Below are positions 21,138-30,777 of a DNA stretch of 64,000 nt, piece by piece; positions within the stretch are counted from its first letter, which is position 1; each line of letters begins with the position of its first letter. This DNA is from Legionella sp. MW5194 (GTDB lineage Bacteria > Pseudomonadota > Gammaproteobacteria > Legionellales > Legionellaceae), in contig NZ_CP045732.1 in assembly GCF_016864235.1 (NCBI RefSeq), positions 2,480,001 through 2,544,000 on the forward strand, given 5' to 3'. The notes under the pieces were generated by a model. That model worked only from the letters and a program-made list of their open reading frames with translations. It ran no database searches and was not told the origin of the DNA. The position numbers and the translations under genes were made by a program.

Positions 21138-22163
21138 ATGATTGAATTAGTTGGATTAAATAAATCCTATGCGGACACCATCGCGCTACGTGATATTAAT
21201 CTTTTTATCCAGGAAGGCGAAATTTTTGGCATTATTGGCCGAAGCGGGGCTGGAAAATCGACCCTGTTGCGAACCATTAATTTACTGGAACGACCCGATC
21301 AGGGTGAGGTCATCATCGATAATCAAACGCTGACTAACCTTAACAATGCGCAATTACGTCAGGCGCGTCATAAAATGGCGATGATTTTTCAGCATTTCAA
21401 TCTTCTGCAATCCAAAACCGTCTATGACAACATTGCCTTGCCCATGCGTGTTCAAGGCATGGATGAAGATCAAATCCGCAATAAAATAGAGGAGTTGTTG
21501 CCTTTAGTGGAATTGCAGGACAAAAAGGAGGCTTACCCTTCTCAATTAAGCGGCGGACAAAAACAACGGGTGGCCATTGCCAGAGCCTTAAGCTGCTCCC
21601 CGAAAATCCTGTTATGCGATGAAGCGACCTCCGCGCTGGATCCGGAAACCACCGATGCCATTCTCGAATTACTTAAAAAAATCAACAAACATTATGGCAT
21701 CACCGTTGTCCTTATCACCCATGAAATGGAGGTGGTTAAACGCATTTGCCATCGCCTCGCGGTTATGGAAGGGGGCCAGATCATCGAGATAACCAGCTTG
21801 AATGAGGTCTTCAATAATCCTTTAAGCCAGGCGAGAAAAATGCTTTACGCCCAGTTAAGTCCCCCATTGCCCGCCTGCTTAACCAGCCATTTAAGCGCGG
21901 TGGAAGGCGACAAGCCCGTTATTCGTTTATTTTTTCATGGTGAGAGCGCCACGGTGCCTTTCATCAGTAAAACCAGCCGTGAGTTGCACATCGACATTAA
22001 TATTCTGCTCGCCAATATTGACCGCTTCGATGCCGTCACCTGCGGCGTTCTGATTGTTGAATTGCATGCCAATCAGAGTCTGCTTCAGCAGTTTATTCAG
22101 CGATGCAATGACGCCAATTTAACCGTGGAGATTCTGGGTTATGTCACTGACACTATTTTATGA
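21138..22163 (+). CDS. metN: Methionine ABC transporter ATP-binding protein
   Basis: 341-residue ATPase of the methionine importer. Walker [13 protein letters not shown]-loop IFQHFNLLQ, signature [15 protein letters not shown], Walker [13 protein letters not shown] and switch His in LITHEMEVV are all present. The C-terminal 90 residues form the NIL domain that binds methionine for trans-inhibition. The first gene after the SAM-II-like element, it overlaps metI by 23 bases. TTAGG 10 bases upstream is a modest SD. Confidence 0.95.
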   Translation: MIELVGLNKSYADTIALRDINLFIQEGEIFGIIGRSGAGKSTLLRTINLLERPDQGEVIIDNQTLTNLNNAQLRQARHKMAMIFQHFNLLQSKTVYDNIALPMRVQGMDEDQIRNKIEELLPLVELQDKKEAYPSQLSGGQKQRVAIARALSCSPKILLCDEATSALDPETTDAILELLKKINKHYGITVVLITHEMEVVKRICHRLAVMEGGQIIEITSLNEVFNNPLSQARKMLYAQLSPPLPACLTSHLSAVEGDKPVIRLFFHGESATVPFISKTSRELHIDINILLANIDRFDAVTCGVLIVELHANQSLLQQFIQRCNDANLTVEILGYVTDTIL

Positions 22164-22788
22164 TTTAATGCAAGCGAGTCTGGAAACCCTCTACATGGTG
22201 GCCATCAGCACCTTACTGGCTTTTGCCTTGGGGCTTCCCTTGGGAACCCTGCTGTTCAGCAGCAGTAAAATCAAACCGCACCCTCTACTACATAAAAGCA
22301 TCAGCGGCCTGATTAACATGAGCCGTTCCATTCCGTTCATTATCTTACTGGTGGCCTTAATTCCATTCACCCGTTTACTGGTGGGCACCTCCATCGGCAT
22401 GAACGCCGCCATTGTACCCCTGACCTTGGGGGCAACGCCTTTTTTTGCCAGACTGGTTGAGAATGTGTATCAGAATCTTCCCGCTGGCCTCATTGAAACC
22501 GGTTTTTCCATGGGAGCAACAACCTGGCAAATGATTCGTCATATCCTGATTCCAGAAGCCTTACCTGCCTTAATTCAGGCCATTACGGTGACTGCCATCG
22601 CCCTGGTCAATTATTCCGCCATGGCTGGTACGGTTGGCGGCGGCGGTTTGGGTGATTTGGCTATTCGATATGGTTATCAACGATTTAATGTGGGAATTAT
22701 GTTGGCGACTGTCATCATTCTGATTATGATTGTGCAACTGTTGCAAATGGGCGGTGACAAACTGGCCCGCCATCTCTCGCATCAATAG
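22141..22788 (+). CDS. metI: Methionine ABC transporter permease
   Basis: 215-residue inner-membrane permease with about five membrane segments. The EAA-type cytoplasmic loop is visible as [24 protein letters not shown]. The start lies inside the last codons of metN, a translationally coupled arrangement. It pairs with MetN and MetQ, all regulated together by the upstream riboswitch. Confidence 0.95.
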   Translation: MSLTLFYDLMQASLETLYMVAISTLLAFALGLPLGTLLFSSSKIKPHPLLHKSISGLINMSRSIPFIILLVALIPFTRLLVGTSIGMNAAIVPLTLGATPFFARLVENVYQNLPAGLIETGFSMGATTWQMIRHILIPEALPALIQAITVTAIALVNYSAMAGTVGGGGLGDLAIRYGYQRFNVGIMLATVIILIMIVQLLQMGGDKLARHLSHQ

Positions 22789-22815
22789 GTTTAAAGTATT
22801 TTAGGGAGTATTGTC

Positions 22816-23604
22816 ATGCGTTTATTGAGTATTCTGATTCTGGCCGTGGGTTTAGCCGCCTGCAACAAACCCTCACCCAACACCTTAACCATTGGCACCA
22901 TTGCCGGACCGGAAACCGATCTGGTTGACGTGGCCAAAGAGCAGGCGCTTAAGGATTATGGCCTGACCATTAAAATTGTAGAATTTAATGACTATAACCT
23001 GCCTAATGAGGCCCTGCAGGACGGCAGTCTCGATGCCAACGTGTACCAGCATTTACCTTATCTGCAGGCTGCCATCAAAGCGCACGGTTATAACCTGGAA
23101 GCAATTGGCAAAACCTTTGTTTACCCCACGGGCATCTATTCGTCCAAATACAAGTCATTGAAAAAACTGCCCAAGAATGCCATTATCGCCATTCCCAACG
23201 ATCCCAGCAACGAGGCCCGTGCGTTAATCCTTCTGCAAAAAGCCAGGCTGATTACGCTGAAACATACCGCCACGGCAACCACCGATGACATTGCTTCCAA
23301 TCCCAAACACCTGCAAATCAAAGAACTGGATGCGGCGCAATTGCCTCGCGTCCTGAGTGATGTCGATGCCGCCGTGATCAATACCAATTTTGCAGTTCCC
23401 GCCGGTCTTAGTCCGTCGCGTGATGCCCTCTTTCTGGAAAGCGAGGATTCTCCTTACGCCAACCTGATTGTCATCCGCCGTGACAGCGACAAACGAAACC
23501 AATTGGAACAATTTGTCAAAGCCATGAACTCCAATGCAGTCAAGGAAAAAGCCAGGGAATTGTTTGGTGATGCGGCGATCCCAGCCTGGGATGAAAAAAA
23601 TTAA
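22816..23604 (+). CDS. metQ: Methionine-binding lipoprotein
   Basis: 262-residue substrate-binding protein of the NlpA/MetQ family. A lipoprotein signal with lipobox LAAC (Cys19) anchors it. Ligand-binding fold features include TIAGPETDLVDVAKEQAL, the DANVYQHLPYLQ segment and the conserved INTNFAVPAGL. GGGAG precedes the ATG. Third gene of metNIQ. A hairpin directly after the stop (23607-23627) probably ends the transcript. Confidence 0.95.
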   Translation: MRLLSILILAVGLAACNKPSPNTLTIGTIAGPETDLVDVAKEQALKDYGLTIKIVEFNDYNLPNEALQDGSLDANVYQHLPYLQAAIKAHGYNLEAIGKTFVYPTGIYSSKYKSLKKLPKNAIIAIPNDPSNEARALILLQKARLITLKHTATATTDDIASNPKHLQIKELDAAQLPRVLSDVDAAVINTNFAVPAGLSPSRDALFLESEDSPYANLIVIRRDSDKRNQLEQFVKAMNSNAVKEKARELFGDAAIPAWDEKN

Positions 23605-23632
23605 TCATCAGTTAAGCTTTAACTGATATAAT
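23600..23632 (+). promoter_or_regulatory. Candidate PmrA-like box and extended -10 of the coiled-coil effector gene
   Basis: ATTAATCAT and GTTAAGCTT (23600-23608 and 23611-23619), with TTAA cores 11 bases apart, resemble a degenerate PmrA box. TGATATAAT (23624-23632) is a consensus extended -10, and its hexamer starts 8 bases after the box end, as in the other three candidates. The same bases can form the metQ terminator hairpin, so the box reading is tentative. Confidence 0.4.
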
Positions 23633-23637
23633 TTTTA
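23607..23637 (+). terminator. Probable terminator after metQ
   Basis: Perfect 9-base inverted repeat ATCAGTTAA / TTAACTGAT with a 3-base loop (23607-23627), followed by ATAATTTTT. The stem is AT-rich, so strength is uncertain. It overlaps the promoter of the next gene. Confidence 0.5.
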
Positions 23638-23662
23638 TATGGATTAAAACGCGGAAGAGATT

Positions 23663-25117
23663 ATGCCATTGCCGACCTTTGTTCCTTTTGGAAAATTGCG
23701 CAATTACCTGAATGCTGAAAAAGAGCTTGTCAAGCATTTCGGACCACGCGCTGAAGAAGTCTATTTTGAAATGTACAGCGATAGCGTCAACTTCAATGCC
23801 GGATTAACCGGCATTGGCGCTTTTGATGCATTTTCCCAGTCCAGAATGCAAAAAGTCACGGACTTTGGCAAACTCAAATTACCCAACGGCTCCACGCTGG
23901 ATGAAAAACTGAATGCCGCAACACCCGAAGTGACTGCGGTTAAAACGCAACTCGAAGACGCACTCAAAGCAGACCAGAACCTGTCCGACGCCATCAAGGC
24001 ATTTAACCGCCAAGCCAAGGCACTTAATGCCATTGTCACGGACAATCTTCCCAAGAATCTGGCAAAAAACAATGCCCAATCTGCCAGTTTTAACCCCGAA
24101 GCCGTGGGCTCTGAATTGCATAAACTGCAAAGCGAGGCGACCAAAGCCATTAAAGCGCAGCATCAGCTGGAATTGAACAGGCTTGAAGCCCTTTTTAAAG
24201 ACGATACCTTTGTCAATAATTTAAAAACAAGCCTGGCTATAACGGATGTCGACCTTCCTGACGTTCAAAAAGAGATGACTGACGCCCTTAAAAAGCGCCA
24301 GGGAGAGGATCTCGATAAATTTGAAAAAGCGGTCAAAGGGGATATGGACAAGCTCTATAAAGCCTCTCAGGATGAATATTTCCGCATTTCCTTTTTAGCC
24401 GACCTGTACCGCAACAAGCAAAATAAGGCTGCCATCGACGCTCTGGCAGAAAAAAACCGTAAAACTCAGGAAGCCACCGCCATTCACGTCGGTATTGATG
24501 CCAACAAGGGCCTGGCAACGTTTAAAAACGTGCGCGTGGAAGATTTAAAGGGCTTTTTAAGTTATACCGGTCGTCAAATTAACATTGAAGAACAAAAAGG
24601 CAAAGACAACAAATCTGAAACCGTACTGACAATGACTTTACCCAAGTGGGGGTTGACTTATTACTACGGTTCCGAGGACAAAGTACTTGGCGACATGACC
24701 ACCATTGCCGCGGCCGTACGGGCCTGCGGTCACGATTCCATTGTCATGGATGTCAATTATAAATCCTATCAAACCAACAGCAAAGGCGAGCCGGACAATA
24801 AACACGTGATGGATCTCGCCCGCAAAGCTTACGAAGGCGCGCTCAAAGCCGGTTTTCCGCCGGATAAAATCACTATCAATGTCAATGGCGAAGCGAAAAA
24901 AGCGAATGAATTGTTCGCTGAGTATCCTAACCGCTTGAAGCGGATGGAGGATAAAGCCGTTACCGACAATCAACGCCGTGAAGAGTACGTTAAACGCGCA
25001 TCCGGCCCGGAAGCTACACGCGACTTCAAAGACAGAATAACTAAAATTGCCGAAGCGCAGGAACGAGCAGAAGCCCAGCAGCAGCAACAACAGCAGCAAC
25101 AGCTCCTTGCCCCCTGA
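23663..25117 (+). CDS. Coiled-coil protein, candidate Dot/Icm effector
   Basis: 484 residues, soluble, without signal peptide. I do not recognise a characterised family. Residues about 85-270 are strongly helical and charged (coiled coil likely). A compact alpha/beta part follows (about 280-410) with TYYYGSEDKVLGDMTTIAAAVRACGHDSIVMDV and ARKAYEGALKAGFPPDKITINVNG, a pattern I associate with a domain shared among Legionella effectors. The end is highly charged and closes with a run of nine Gln before LLAP. GGAAGAG serves as SD. It has its own consensus extended -10 and a PmrA-like box, so it is not simply part of metNIQ. Effector status is inference from composition and promoter. Confidence 0.65.
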   Translation: MPLPTFVPFGKLRNYLNAEKELVKHFGPRAEEVYFEMYSDSVNFNAGLTGIGAFDAFSQSRMQKVTDFGKLKLPNGSTLDEKLNAATPEVTAVKTQLEDALKADQNLSDAIKAFNRQAKALNAIVTDNLPKNLAKNNAQSASFNPEAVGSELHKLQSEATKAIKAQHQLELNRLEALFKDDTFVNNLKTSLAITDVDLPDVQKEMTDALKKRQGEDLDKFEKAVKGDMDKLYKASQDEYFRISFLADLYRNKQNKAAIDALAEKNRKTQEATAIHVGIDANKGLATFKNVRVEDLKGFLSYTGRQINIEEQKGKDNKSETVLTMTLPKWGLTYYYGSEDKVLGDMTTIAAAVRACGHDSIVMDVNYKSYQTNSKGEPDNKHVMDLARKAYEGALKAGFPPDKITINVNGEAKKANELFAEYPNRLKRMEDKAVTDNQRREEYVKRASGPEATRDFKDRITKIAEAQERAEAQQQQQQQQQLLAP

Positions 25118-25136
25118 CAACGGGTGTTGACTAAAA

Positions 25137-25163
25137 AATTCCACTGTTCCTGGCAGTGGAATT
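25137..25163. terminator. Bidirectional hairpin after the coiled-coil gene
   Basis: Perfect 10-base inverted repeat AATTCCACTG / CAGTGGAATT with a 7-base loop, 20 bases after the stop of the 484-residue gene. On the minus strand it is followed by six T; on the plus strand only by a weak T-rich stretch. Confidence 0.6.
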
Positions 25164-25274
25164 CTGTTACTTTGTTTCTGATGCCTTACTCGTCATAAAT
25201 GGATTCGGTTGTCTTCTGTGTCCAGTCTCTGGATTACCTCTCCTAGACAATCACACTCAGCAATGGAGAATGCA

Positions 25275-25451
25275 ATGAGTTCACAAACTTTTGATGATTT
25301 TGAGACCGAGGTAGACGATTTCAGTGATAATCCTGATGCTATCCTTATTGAAAGCAGTCCCAGTACCAAATTGGAAAGACGTCGCCGTATTGAGGAATTG
25401 GCTGAAGAAAAGCGCCTGCGGGAAGAATTGGCCGAGTACAATTACGTTTGA
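25275..25451 (+). CDS. PA3496-family small acidic protein
   Basis: 58 residues from the ATG at 25275, which has GGAGA in front. An upstream in-frame start at 25209 lacks an SD and is not preferred. The N-terminal half is acidic (FDDFETEVDDFSDNPD). The C-terminal half, RRRRIEELAEEKRLREELAEYN, is the hallmark of the PA3496-family putative envelope-integrity proteins of gammaproteobacteria. No biochemical role is known to me. A perfect hairpin at 25459-25482 follows the stop. Confidence 0.75.
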   Translation: MSSQTFDDFETEVDDFSDNPDAILIESSPSTKLERRRRIEELAEEKRLREELAEYNYV

Positions 25452-25458
25452 CAGTACC

Positions 25459-25482
25459 CCTCTCTCTCCGATGAGAGAGAGG
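25459..25482. terminator. Perfect hairpin after the PA3496-family gene
   Basis: CCTCTCTCTC / GAGAGAGAGG with loop CGAT. It lies between a rightward and a leftward gene. There is no T tract on either side, so it may act as an RNA 3'-end stabiliser rather than a full intrinsic terminator. Confidence 0.4.
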
Positions 25483-25534
25483 TATTGCACTGCGATTACC
25501 CCAGGAAGCCACACCCCCTAATCTCAGCCTTAGG

Positions 25535-26269
25535 TTAGGGCAAATAAATATCAAACCGTACCGTTTTACCTTCAATGCGCCGAGAAGGCTTGGCCAACGG
25601 CTCAGCATGCTGCGGCCACTTGACCACCACCCGCTGCCTGACCCTGCGTTTTGCCAGAGTCAATAAAGCCAGGGCGTCGTTATCTTCTCCTATCAGTTGC
25701 TGCAAAATCTGCATGTCTTTTTTGACCAACGCCGATTTGTCGCGCGGCGGGTGCATGGGATCCATGTAAATAACGTCGGGGTACTCCGATTCTGTCAATT
25801 CATTCAGATACTGATGAGCATCCTGATGCTGAATGTGCAAATGCAACACCTCTCGAGAGCGCGGATCACGACGCGCCAAGGCATCCATCAGCAAAGCAGC
25901 CATCACGGCATTGCGCTCCAGCATGTAGACGTCAGCGCCAAAACTCGCCAATATGGCCGCGTCACGCCCCCATCCTGCGGTCACATCAAGCAGGCGCATG
26001 CCCGCAACAGGTTTGCAGGCTTTCACCAATCCCTGTTGCTTACCGGCATCCCGCCGTCTCTGCCAAAACCTGCTGCTGAAATCCGCATACTGGGGTTTAA
26101 AACCCTGAATGCGCAATTCCAGTCGCTCAGGAGTGAGCACCAACCGATTGGAAGCTTGATTATCAAGGGGTAAATGCAATGACGCCGCCAGCGCCTGCGC
26201 CTGCACAAGCAAGGTCTCTTCCTCGTAGCCTATGGCGAGGTTATGCATGGGATTGGACAAGGAATTCAT
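25535..26269 (-). CDS. rsmJ: 16S rRNA (guanine1516-N2)-methyltransferase
   Basis: About 244 residues of the RsmJ (YhiQ) family. The SAM-binding motif DVTAGWGRDAAILASFG and the acidic YMLERN after strand two are clear, as is LVLTPERLELR before the domain. The catalytic-region YMDPMHP replaces the usual NPP-like motif, as is normal for RsmJ. The start is uncertain: ATGs at 26269 and 26248 both overlap gmhB, and neither has a strong SD. Last gene of the leftward dsbA-independent glyQ-glyS-gmhB-rsmJ run. Confidence 0.9.
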   Translation of the reverse strand: MNSLSNPMHNLAIGYEEETLLVQAQALAASLHLPLDNQASNRLVLTPERLELRIQGFKPQYADFSSRFWQRRRDAGKQQGLVKACKPVAGMRLLDVTAGWGRDAAILASFGADVYMLERNAVMAALLMDALARRDPRSREVLHLHIQHQDAHQYLNELTESEYPDVIYMDPMHPPRDKSALVKKDMQILQQLIGEDNDALALLTLAKRRVRQRVVVKWPQHAEPLAKPSRRIEGKTVRFDIYLP

Positions 26270-26783
26270 CCACAAAAGCCGCCAGCGAAGGGTACACAGG
26301 AACCTCCGGGTACTGCATTAACAACGCACGATCTGTCATGGGCGACAGGACCATGATAGGCGTCGCACCCACTGCTTGCGCGGCCTGAATATCCGACACC
26401 CGATCACCGACAAATACTAAATCATCAGGCCTGCATTGGAAATAATCGGCCAGTTTCAGCAACATACCCGGTTGGGGCTTGCGGCAACTGCAGCCGGAAT
26501 CAGGCAGGTGGATGCAGTATTCAATCGCCAGAATGTCCCCGCCCGCCTCACGTACTGCCGTCACCATTTTGGCGTGGATGGCCAGTAACTCCTCTTGGCT
26601 GTAGTAGCCGCGCGACACACCCGATTGATTGGTGGCCACACCGATTTGATACCCTGCCCGTGTTAAACGGGCAATGGCATTCAGGCTTTCCGGGATAGGA
26701 ATAAATTCATTCACCGACTTGATGTAGTGCAGTGAATCCAGGTTAATGATGCCATCCCTGTCCAAAATGATGCGTTTCTTCAT
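26241..26783 (-). CDS. gmhB: D-glycero-beta-D-manno-heptose-1,7-bisphosphate 7-phosphatase
   Basis: 180-residue HAD phosphatase that dephosphorylates heptose bisphosphate for LPS inner-core heptose synthesis. Motif I is DRDGIIN, motif II TNQSG, and motif IV GDRVSDIQAA. A zinc-site Cys/His cluster is visible in CIHLPDSGCSCRKPQPG. It overlaps glyS by 4 bases (ATGA type) and rsmJ at its other end, an arrangement common in gammaproteobacteria. Confidence 0.94.
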   Translation of the reverse strand: MKKRIILDRDGIINLDSLHYIKSVNEFIPIPESLNAIARLTRAGYQIGVATNQSGVSRGYYSQEELLAIHAKMVTAVREAGGDILAIEYCIHLPDSGCSCRKPQPGMLLKLADYFQCRPDDLVFVGDRVSDIQAAQAVGATPIMVLSPMTDRALLMQYPEVPVYPSLAAFVDEFLVQSHA

Positions 26784-28873
26784 GCGTTGCTGCTGCCAGG
26801 CAATTGCAACAGTGAAATATCGGCAACGCCTTGTAACACCGTTTGCAGTTGTTTTAACAGATGCAGGCGATTCATGCGGATTTGCTTATCCTCAACCATC
26901 ACCATAACCTGATCAAAAAAGGCATCGACCGGTTCCCGCAAGCGAGCGAGCTGATTCAGAATGGCACTGTAATCGCCCTGCTGATACAGTGGCTTAATCT
27001 GGTCTTCAATCTGATTCAAATGGCTGTAAAGCGCTTGCTCAGCGCCATCTTCCAACAAGGCAATCGTCAGCGTCATGTCGGCTGTCATGGGTTCTGCCTG
27101 TTGCAGTATGTTATTCACTCGCTTGCACGCAGCACTCAACACGGACGCTTCCGGCCGGGTGACAAAATCAGCCAAGGCCGTGACACGGCGATCAAAATCA
27201 TACAACCAGTCATCCTGACGTGTCTTCACCGCCTGCACCAAATCGGCAGAAATACCCATGCCTTGATAAAAGGATTGCAGACGCTCGAGAATAAAGCCTT
27301 TGATTTCATTGAGGCTTTCTTCATCCTGGTTAATCACATCCCCATACGCCTCTTTGCTTTGGTTGATTGATTCCTGCAGGGAAATGCGTGCAGGCGTAGA
27401 CAGCAACAGACGAACGACAGCCAGGGCATGGCGGCGTAATTTAAATGGATCTTTGACGCCCGAGGGCTTTTGTCCAATGGCAAAAATACCTATCAACGTG
27501 TCCAGACGATCAGCAAGCGACAAGGCAAGACCCAGGGGTGTGGCCGGTAAGGCATCCCCCGAGAAACGCGGCAGGTATTGTTCGTTTAAAGCCACGGCCA
27601 CGTCACGATCTTCGCCATCATGCAAAGCGTAATAATACCCCATTAATCCCTGCAATTCCGGAAATTCACCGACCATGCCTGTCATTAAATCGCATTTACT
27701 GAGTTCGGCTGCTCGATGAGCCTGCGACTCATTTAACTGCAATGGCGTAATGAGATTGTTTATCAGCAACTGAATGCGCTGCGCCTTGTCAGCCAGCGTA
27801 CCCAAGCGTGCCTGAAAAACGACTTTTTCCGTTGCCGCCCTGCGCTGACTCAAGGCCTGCTTTTTATCCTGCTCGAAAAAGAATGCCGCATCGCTTAAGC
27901 GGGCACGCATGACTTTTTCATTACCGGCTATCACCTGCGAGGGATTACTGCTGTTGATATTGGCGACCGCAACAAAGTGCGGCAACAGTTTCCCCGTGTT
28001 GTCTGCCAGAGCAAAGCATTTCTGATGCGATTGCATCGATGCAATCAAGGCTTCCGGCGGCACCTGTAAAAACTCAGGAGCAAAGCTGGCCAACAAGGGC
28101 ATAGGCCATTCGACAATGGCAGCCACTTCATCCAGCAGCGAATCCGACATGATGGCTTTAGCCTCAAGTTTTGTCGCCAGCGCCTCGACGTCGGTCTTGA
28201 TCTGCTGGCGCCGTTTTTCAGGGTCCACAATAACCAGAGCCTTAGCCAGTGTTTCTTCGTAGGTATCTGGCTTCGTTAACTGAATGGCTTCAGGGTGATG
28301 GAAACGGTGACCGTAAGTCGTTTGTCCCGCCGGCACACCCAATACAGTGCAAGGAATCACCTCGTCACCAAAAAGCATGACTATCCAATGGACTGGTCGT
28401 GCAAATTCCACCTCGCCATCCCCCCAGCGCATGGGTTTGGCGATGGGCAGTGCGGCAACAGCCTGGTTTATTAATTCCGGCAACAGGTCTTTGGTTTTAG
28501 CCCCTTTGACGACGGTGTCATGCACCAACCATTCACCTTTGTCGGTTTTAAGCACAGTCAACTCACTGACATCCACACCACAGAATTTAGCAAAACCCAA
28601 CAGGGCTTTGGTCGGCTGCCCCTGATTGTCGTAGGCAGCGCTGAGGGCAGGTCCGCGACGCGATAACTGTTGTTCCGGTTGCTCTTGCGGCAATTGGGTA
28701 ATGAGCAACGCCAGACGCCGGGGACTGGCAAAGGGATGGATCGCTTGATACGTCAGCTGCGCCTTATCGCAAGCCGCCTTGACGTTATCAGCCAGCGCAG
28801 AGGCCAGATTTTTAACCGCTGCAAAGGGTAATTCTTCACACCCTATTTCAAATAAAAAATCATTCAACTTCAT
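26780..28873 (-). CDS. glyS: Glycine--tRNA ligase beta subunit
   Basis: 697-residue beta chain of the heterotetrameric glycyl-tRNA synthetase. N-terminal [11 protein letters not shown] and the SRRGPA segment are diagnostic. The central HD-type domain and the C-terminal anticodon-binding DALR-like domain ([21 protein letters not shown]) are present. It overlaps the glyQ end by 14 bases. Confidence 0.96.
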   Translation of the reverse strand: MKLNDFLFEIGCEELPFAAVKNLASALADNVKAACDKAQLTYQAIHPFASPRRLALLITQLPQEQPEQQLSRRGPALSAAYDNQGQPTKALLGFAKFCGVDVSELTVLKTDKGEWLVHDTVVKGAKTKDLLPELINQAVAALPIAKPMRWGDGEVEFARPVHWIVMLFGDEVIPCTVLGVPAGQTTYGHRFHHPEAIQLTKPDTYEETLAKALVIVDPEKRRQQIKTDVEALATKLEAKAIMSDSLLDEVAAIVEWPMPLLASFAPEFLQVPPEALIASMQSHQKCFALADNTGKLLPHFVAVANINSSNPSQVIAGNEKVMRARLSDAAFFFEQDKKQALSQRRAATEKVVFQARLGTLADKAQRIQLLINNLITPLQLNESQAHRAAELSKCDLMTGMVGEFPELQGLMGYYYALHDGEDRDVAVALNEQYLPRFSGDALPATPLGLALSLADRLDTLIGIFAIGQKPSGVKDPFKLRRHALAVVRLLLSTPARISLQESINQSKEAYGDVINQDEESLNEIKGFILERLQSFYQGMGISADLVQAVKTRQDDWLYDFDRRVTALADFVTRPEASVLSAACKRVNNILQQAEPMTADMTLTIALLEDGAEQALYSHLNQIEDQIKPLYQQGDYSAILNQLARLREPVDAFFDQVMVMVEDKQIRMNRLHLLKQLQTVLQGVADISLLQLPGSSNA

Positions 28874-29768
28874 GTGACACCTTCAGCATGGGGAAACCCA
28901 GGGTTTCGCGCGCCTGATAATAAGCCTGGGCTACCGCTCTGGAAAGTTGCCTCACCCGTAAAATGTAACGTTGCCTTTCCGTCACCGAAATGGCGCGCCG
29001 CGCATCGAGAAGATTAAAGGCATGCGAGGCTTTCATCACCATTTCATAGGCAGGCAACGGTAAATTCAGAGCAATCAGTTTTTCGGCTTCCTGTTCATAA
29101 TAATCAAATTGTTGAAACAACGCGTCCACGTTGGCATGCTCAAAGTTGAACGCCGACATTTCCACTTCATTCTGATGAAACACGTCACCGTAGGTGACAA
29201 GCCCTTGTGCGGTATGTGCCCAGGGCAAATCAAAAAGATTATCGACCCCTAACACGTACATGGCCAAACGTTCGAGACCATAAGTCAACTCGCCGGTCAC
29301 AGGCTTGCAGGGGAGTCCTCCCACCTGTTGAAAATAGGTAAACTGCGACACTTCCATGCCGTTTTGCCAGACCTCCCAACCGAGACCCCAGGCCCCGAGC
29401 GTTGGCGATTCCCAGTTGTCCTCGACAAAACGGATATCATCAGCCAGAGGATCAACCCCGAGAGCTCGCAGGGAATCAAGGTATTTGTCCTGAATATCCA
29501 ACGGCGATGGTTTTAAAATCACTTGAAACTGGTAGTAATGTTGTACCCGATTTGGATTTTCGCCATAGCGCCCATCCGCAGGCCGCCGCGACGGTTGCAC
29601 ATACGCTGCAGACCAGGGTTCAGGTCCAATCGCCCGAAGAAAGGTCGCGGGATGAAAGGTTCCGGCACCGACTTCCATGTCCAGGGGTTGCAATATTACG
29701 CAGCCTCTTGCTGCCCAGAATTGTTGCAACGTCAGAATAATATCCTGGAAAGTACTGGGTTTTGTCAT
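28860..29768 (-). CDS. glyQ: Glycine--tRNA ligase alpha subunit
   Basis: 302-residue catalytic alpha chain. Class II elements are [46 protein letters not shown] and the motif-3 region [10 protein letters not shown]. The ATG at 29768 is chosen because it has a GAG-type SD and fits the family N-terminus. A longer frame reaches 29813. Forms the enzyme with GlyS, encoded directly downstream. Confidence 0.95.
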   Translation of the reverse strand: MTKPSTFQDIILTLQQFWAARGCVILQPLDMEVGAGTFHPATFLRAIGPEPWSAAYVQPSRRPADGRYGENPNRVQHYYQFQVILKPSPLDIQDKYLDSLRALGVDPLADDIRFVEDNWESPTLGAWGLGWEVWQNGMEVSQFTYFQQVGGLPCKPVTGELTYGLERLAMYVLGVDNLFDLPWAHTAQGLVTYGDVFHQNEVEMSAFNFEHANVDALFQQFDYYEQEAEKLIALNLPLPAYEMVMKASHAFNLLDARRAISVTERQRYILRVRQLSRAVAQAYYQARETLGFPMLKVSHEVE

Positions 29769-29867
29769 AGTGTTCTCAACTAACTGATTGGCATCCTGAA
29801 ATTCCGATGGCACTGAGTGGACGAAGGATTTCCGGCAGACTGTCAGGCAATCTGCCGGAAAAAAGCA

Positions 29868-30644
29868 TTAACTGGAAGAGGCTTTTTTAATCAGATCCTG
29901 CAGCGCCTGTTCGCTGGCAGCACCCGGGATAAACGCCGGCGTGGTTCCGGTTTTGAATTGACCCGCCGGTGTTGACGCAATAATGAACGCAGGCGTACCC
30001 ATGAGTCGCAGTTTTTCAGCCAGATCACGGTTCGCACTCAAGGCGTCTTTGACAGCCTCACTGTCCATGTCCTTTTTAAATTTGGTCATGTCCAGGCCGA
30101 CGGATTTCGCCGTGTCCATAATGATTTTCTCATTCAGACGGCCTTCCTGCTTGAGCAGCGCTTCATGCATGGGTTGGTATTTGCCCTGCAAAGCGGCTGC
30201 CAGTGCCGCGCGTGAAGCCATGTCGGAACTGCTGCCGAAAATGGGGAATTCCTTGAACACCACGCGCAGGTTGCTGTCTTTCTTAATCAGGCCGGCAACA
30301 ATGGGCGCCATTTTTTTACAGTGAATGCACTGGTAATCAAAAAACTCAACCAGTGTCACATTGCCTTTTGGATTGCCTAAAACAGTCATTTTATCGCTGA
30401 ATAACTGCGAGGCATTTTCAAGGATAGCGGCCTGAGCCTGTTGCTGCATGCTGGCCTGTTGTTTTTCCTGTAAGGCTTTAGACGCTTCCAGCAACACTTC
30501 GGGATTATTGACCAGATAATCATGCACCACTTTTTCAATGGCTTTTTTCTGGTCATCTGACATGGTGTTATCAGCGGCCATTACAACGGGTGATGCGACT
30601 GCAGCCAGGAGTGCACCGGCAGTCATTAGACTTTTAAGCTTCAC
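29868..30644 (-). CDS. dsbA2: DsbA-family thiol:disulfide oxidoreductase, Com1/DsbA2 type
   Basis: 258 residues with a signal peptide (cleavage after VVMA) and so periplasmic. A helical N-terminal dimerisation arm (about 25-85; NNPEVLLEASKALQEKQQ) is typical of the Com1/DsbA2 group. The thioredoxin fold follows with active site FFDYQCIHCKK (CIHC) and cis-Pro in GTPAFII. Known Legionella DsbA2 proteins act both as oxidase and isomerase and are needed for the Dot/Icm apparatus. That role is transferred by family. A strong hairpin (29829-29861) lies between this gene and glyQ. Confidence 0.88.
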   Translation of the reverse strand: MKLKSLMTAGALLAAVASPVVMAADNTMSDDQKKAIEKVVHDYLVNNPEVLLEASKALQEKQQASMQQQAQAAILENASQLFSDKMTVLGNPKGNVTLVEFFDYQCIHCKKMAPIVAGLIKKDSNLRVVFKEFPIFGSSSDMASRAALAAALQGKYQPMHEALLKQEGRLNEKIIMDTAKSVGLDMTKFKKDMDSEAVKDALSANRDLAEKLRLMGTPAFIIASTPAGQFKTGTTPAFIPGAASEQALQDLIKKASSS

Positions 30645-30777
30645 GTAATTCCCCTTAATTGATGTAATAAACTCAAAACCCAGGCGACGTCATTTATTTT
30701 TCGCCACACGAACCGTAGCATCGGATGGCCTGAAATTCAAGCCCAGGGATGCATCCGTGCATCATTCTCCTGTAAAC

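Noticed and set aside
25075-25110. CAG/CAA repeat as a phase-variable tract
   Set aside because: The repeat is mixed CAG and CAA in triplets and would only change Gln number, not frame.
29829-29861. Strong hairpin between dsbA2 and glyQ as an intrinsic terminator
   Set aside because: The 11-base stem TTTCCGGCAGA/TCTGCCGGAAA is real, but no T tract follows it in either direction; on the minus strand the T run comes before the stem.
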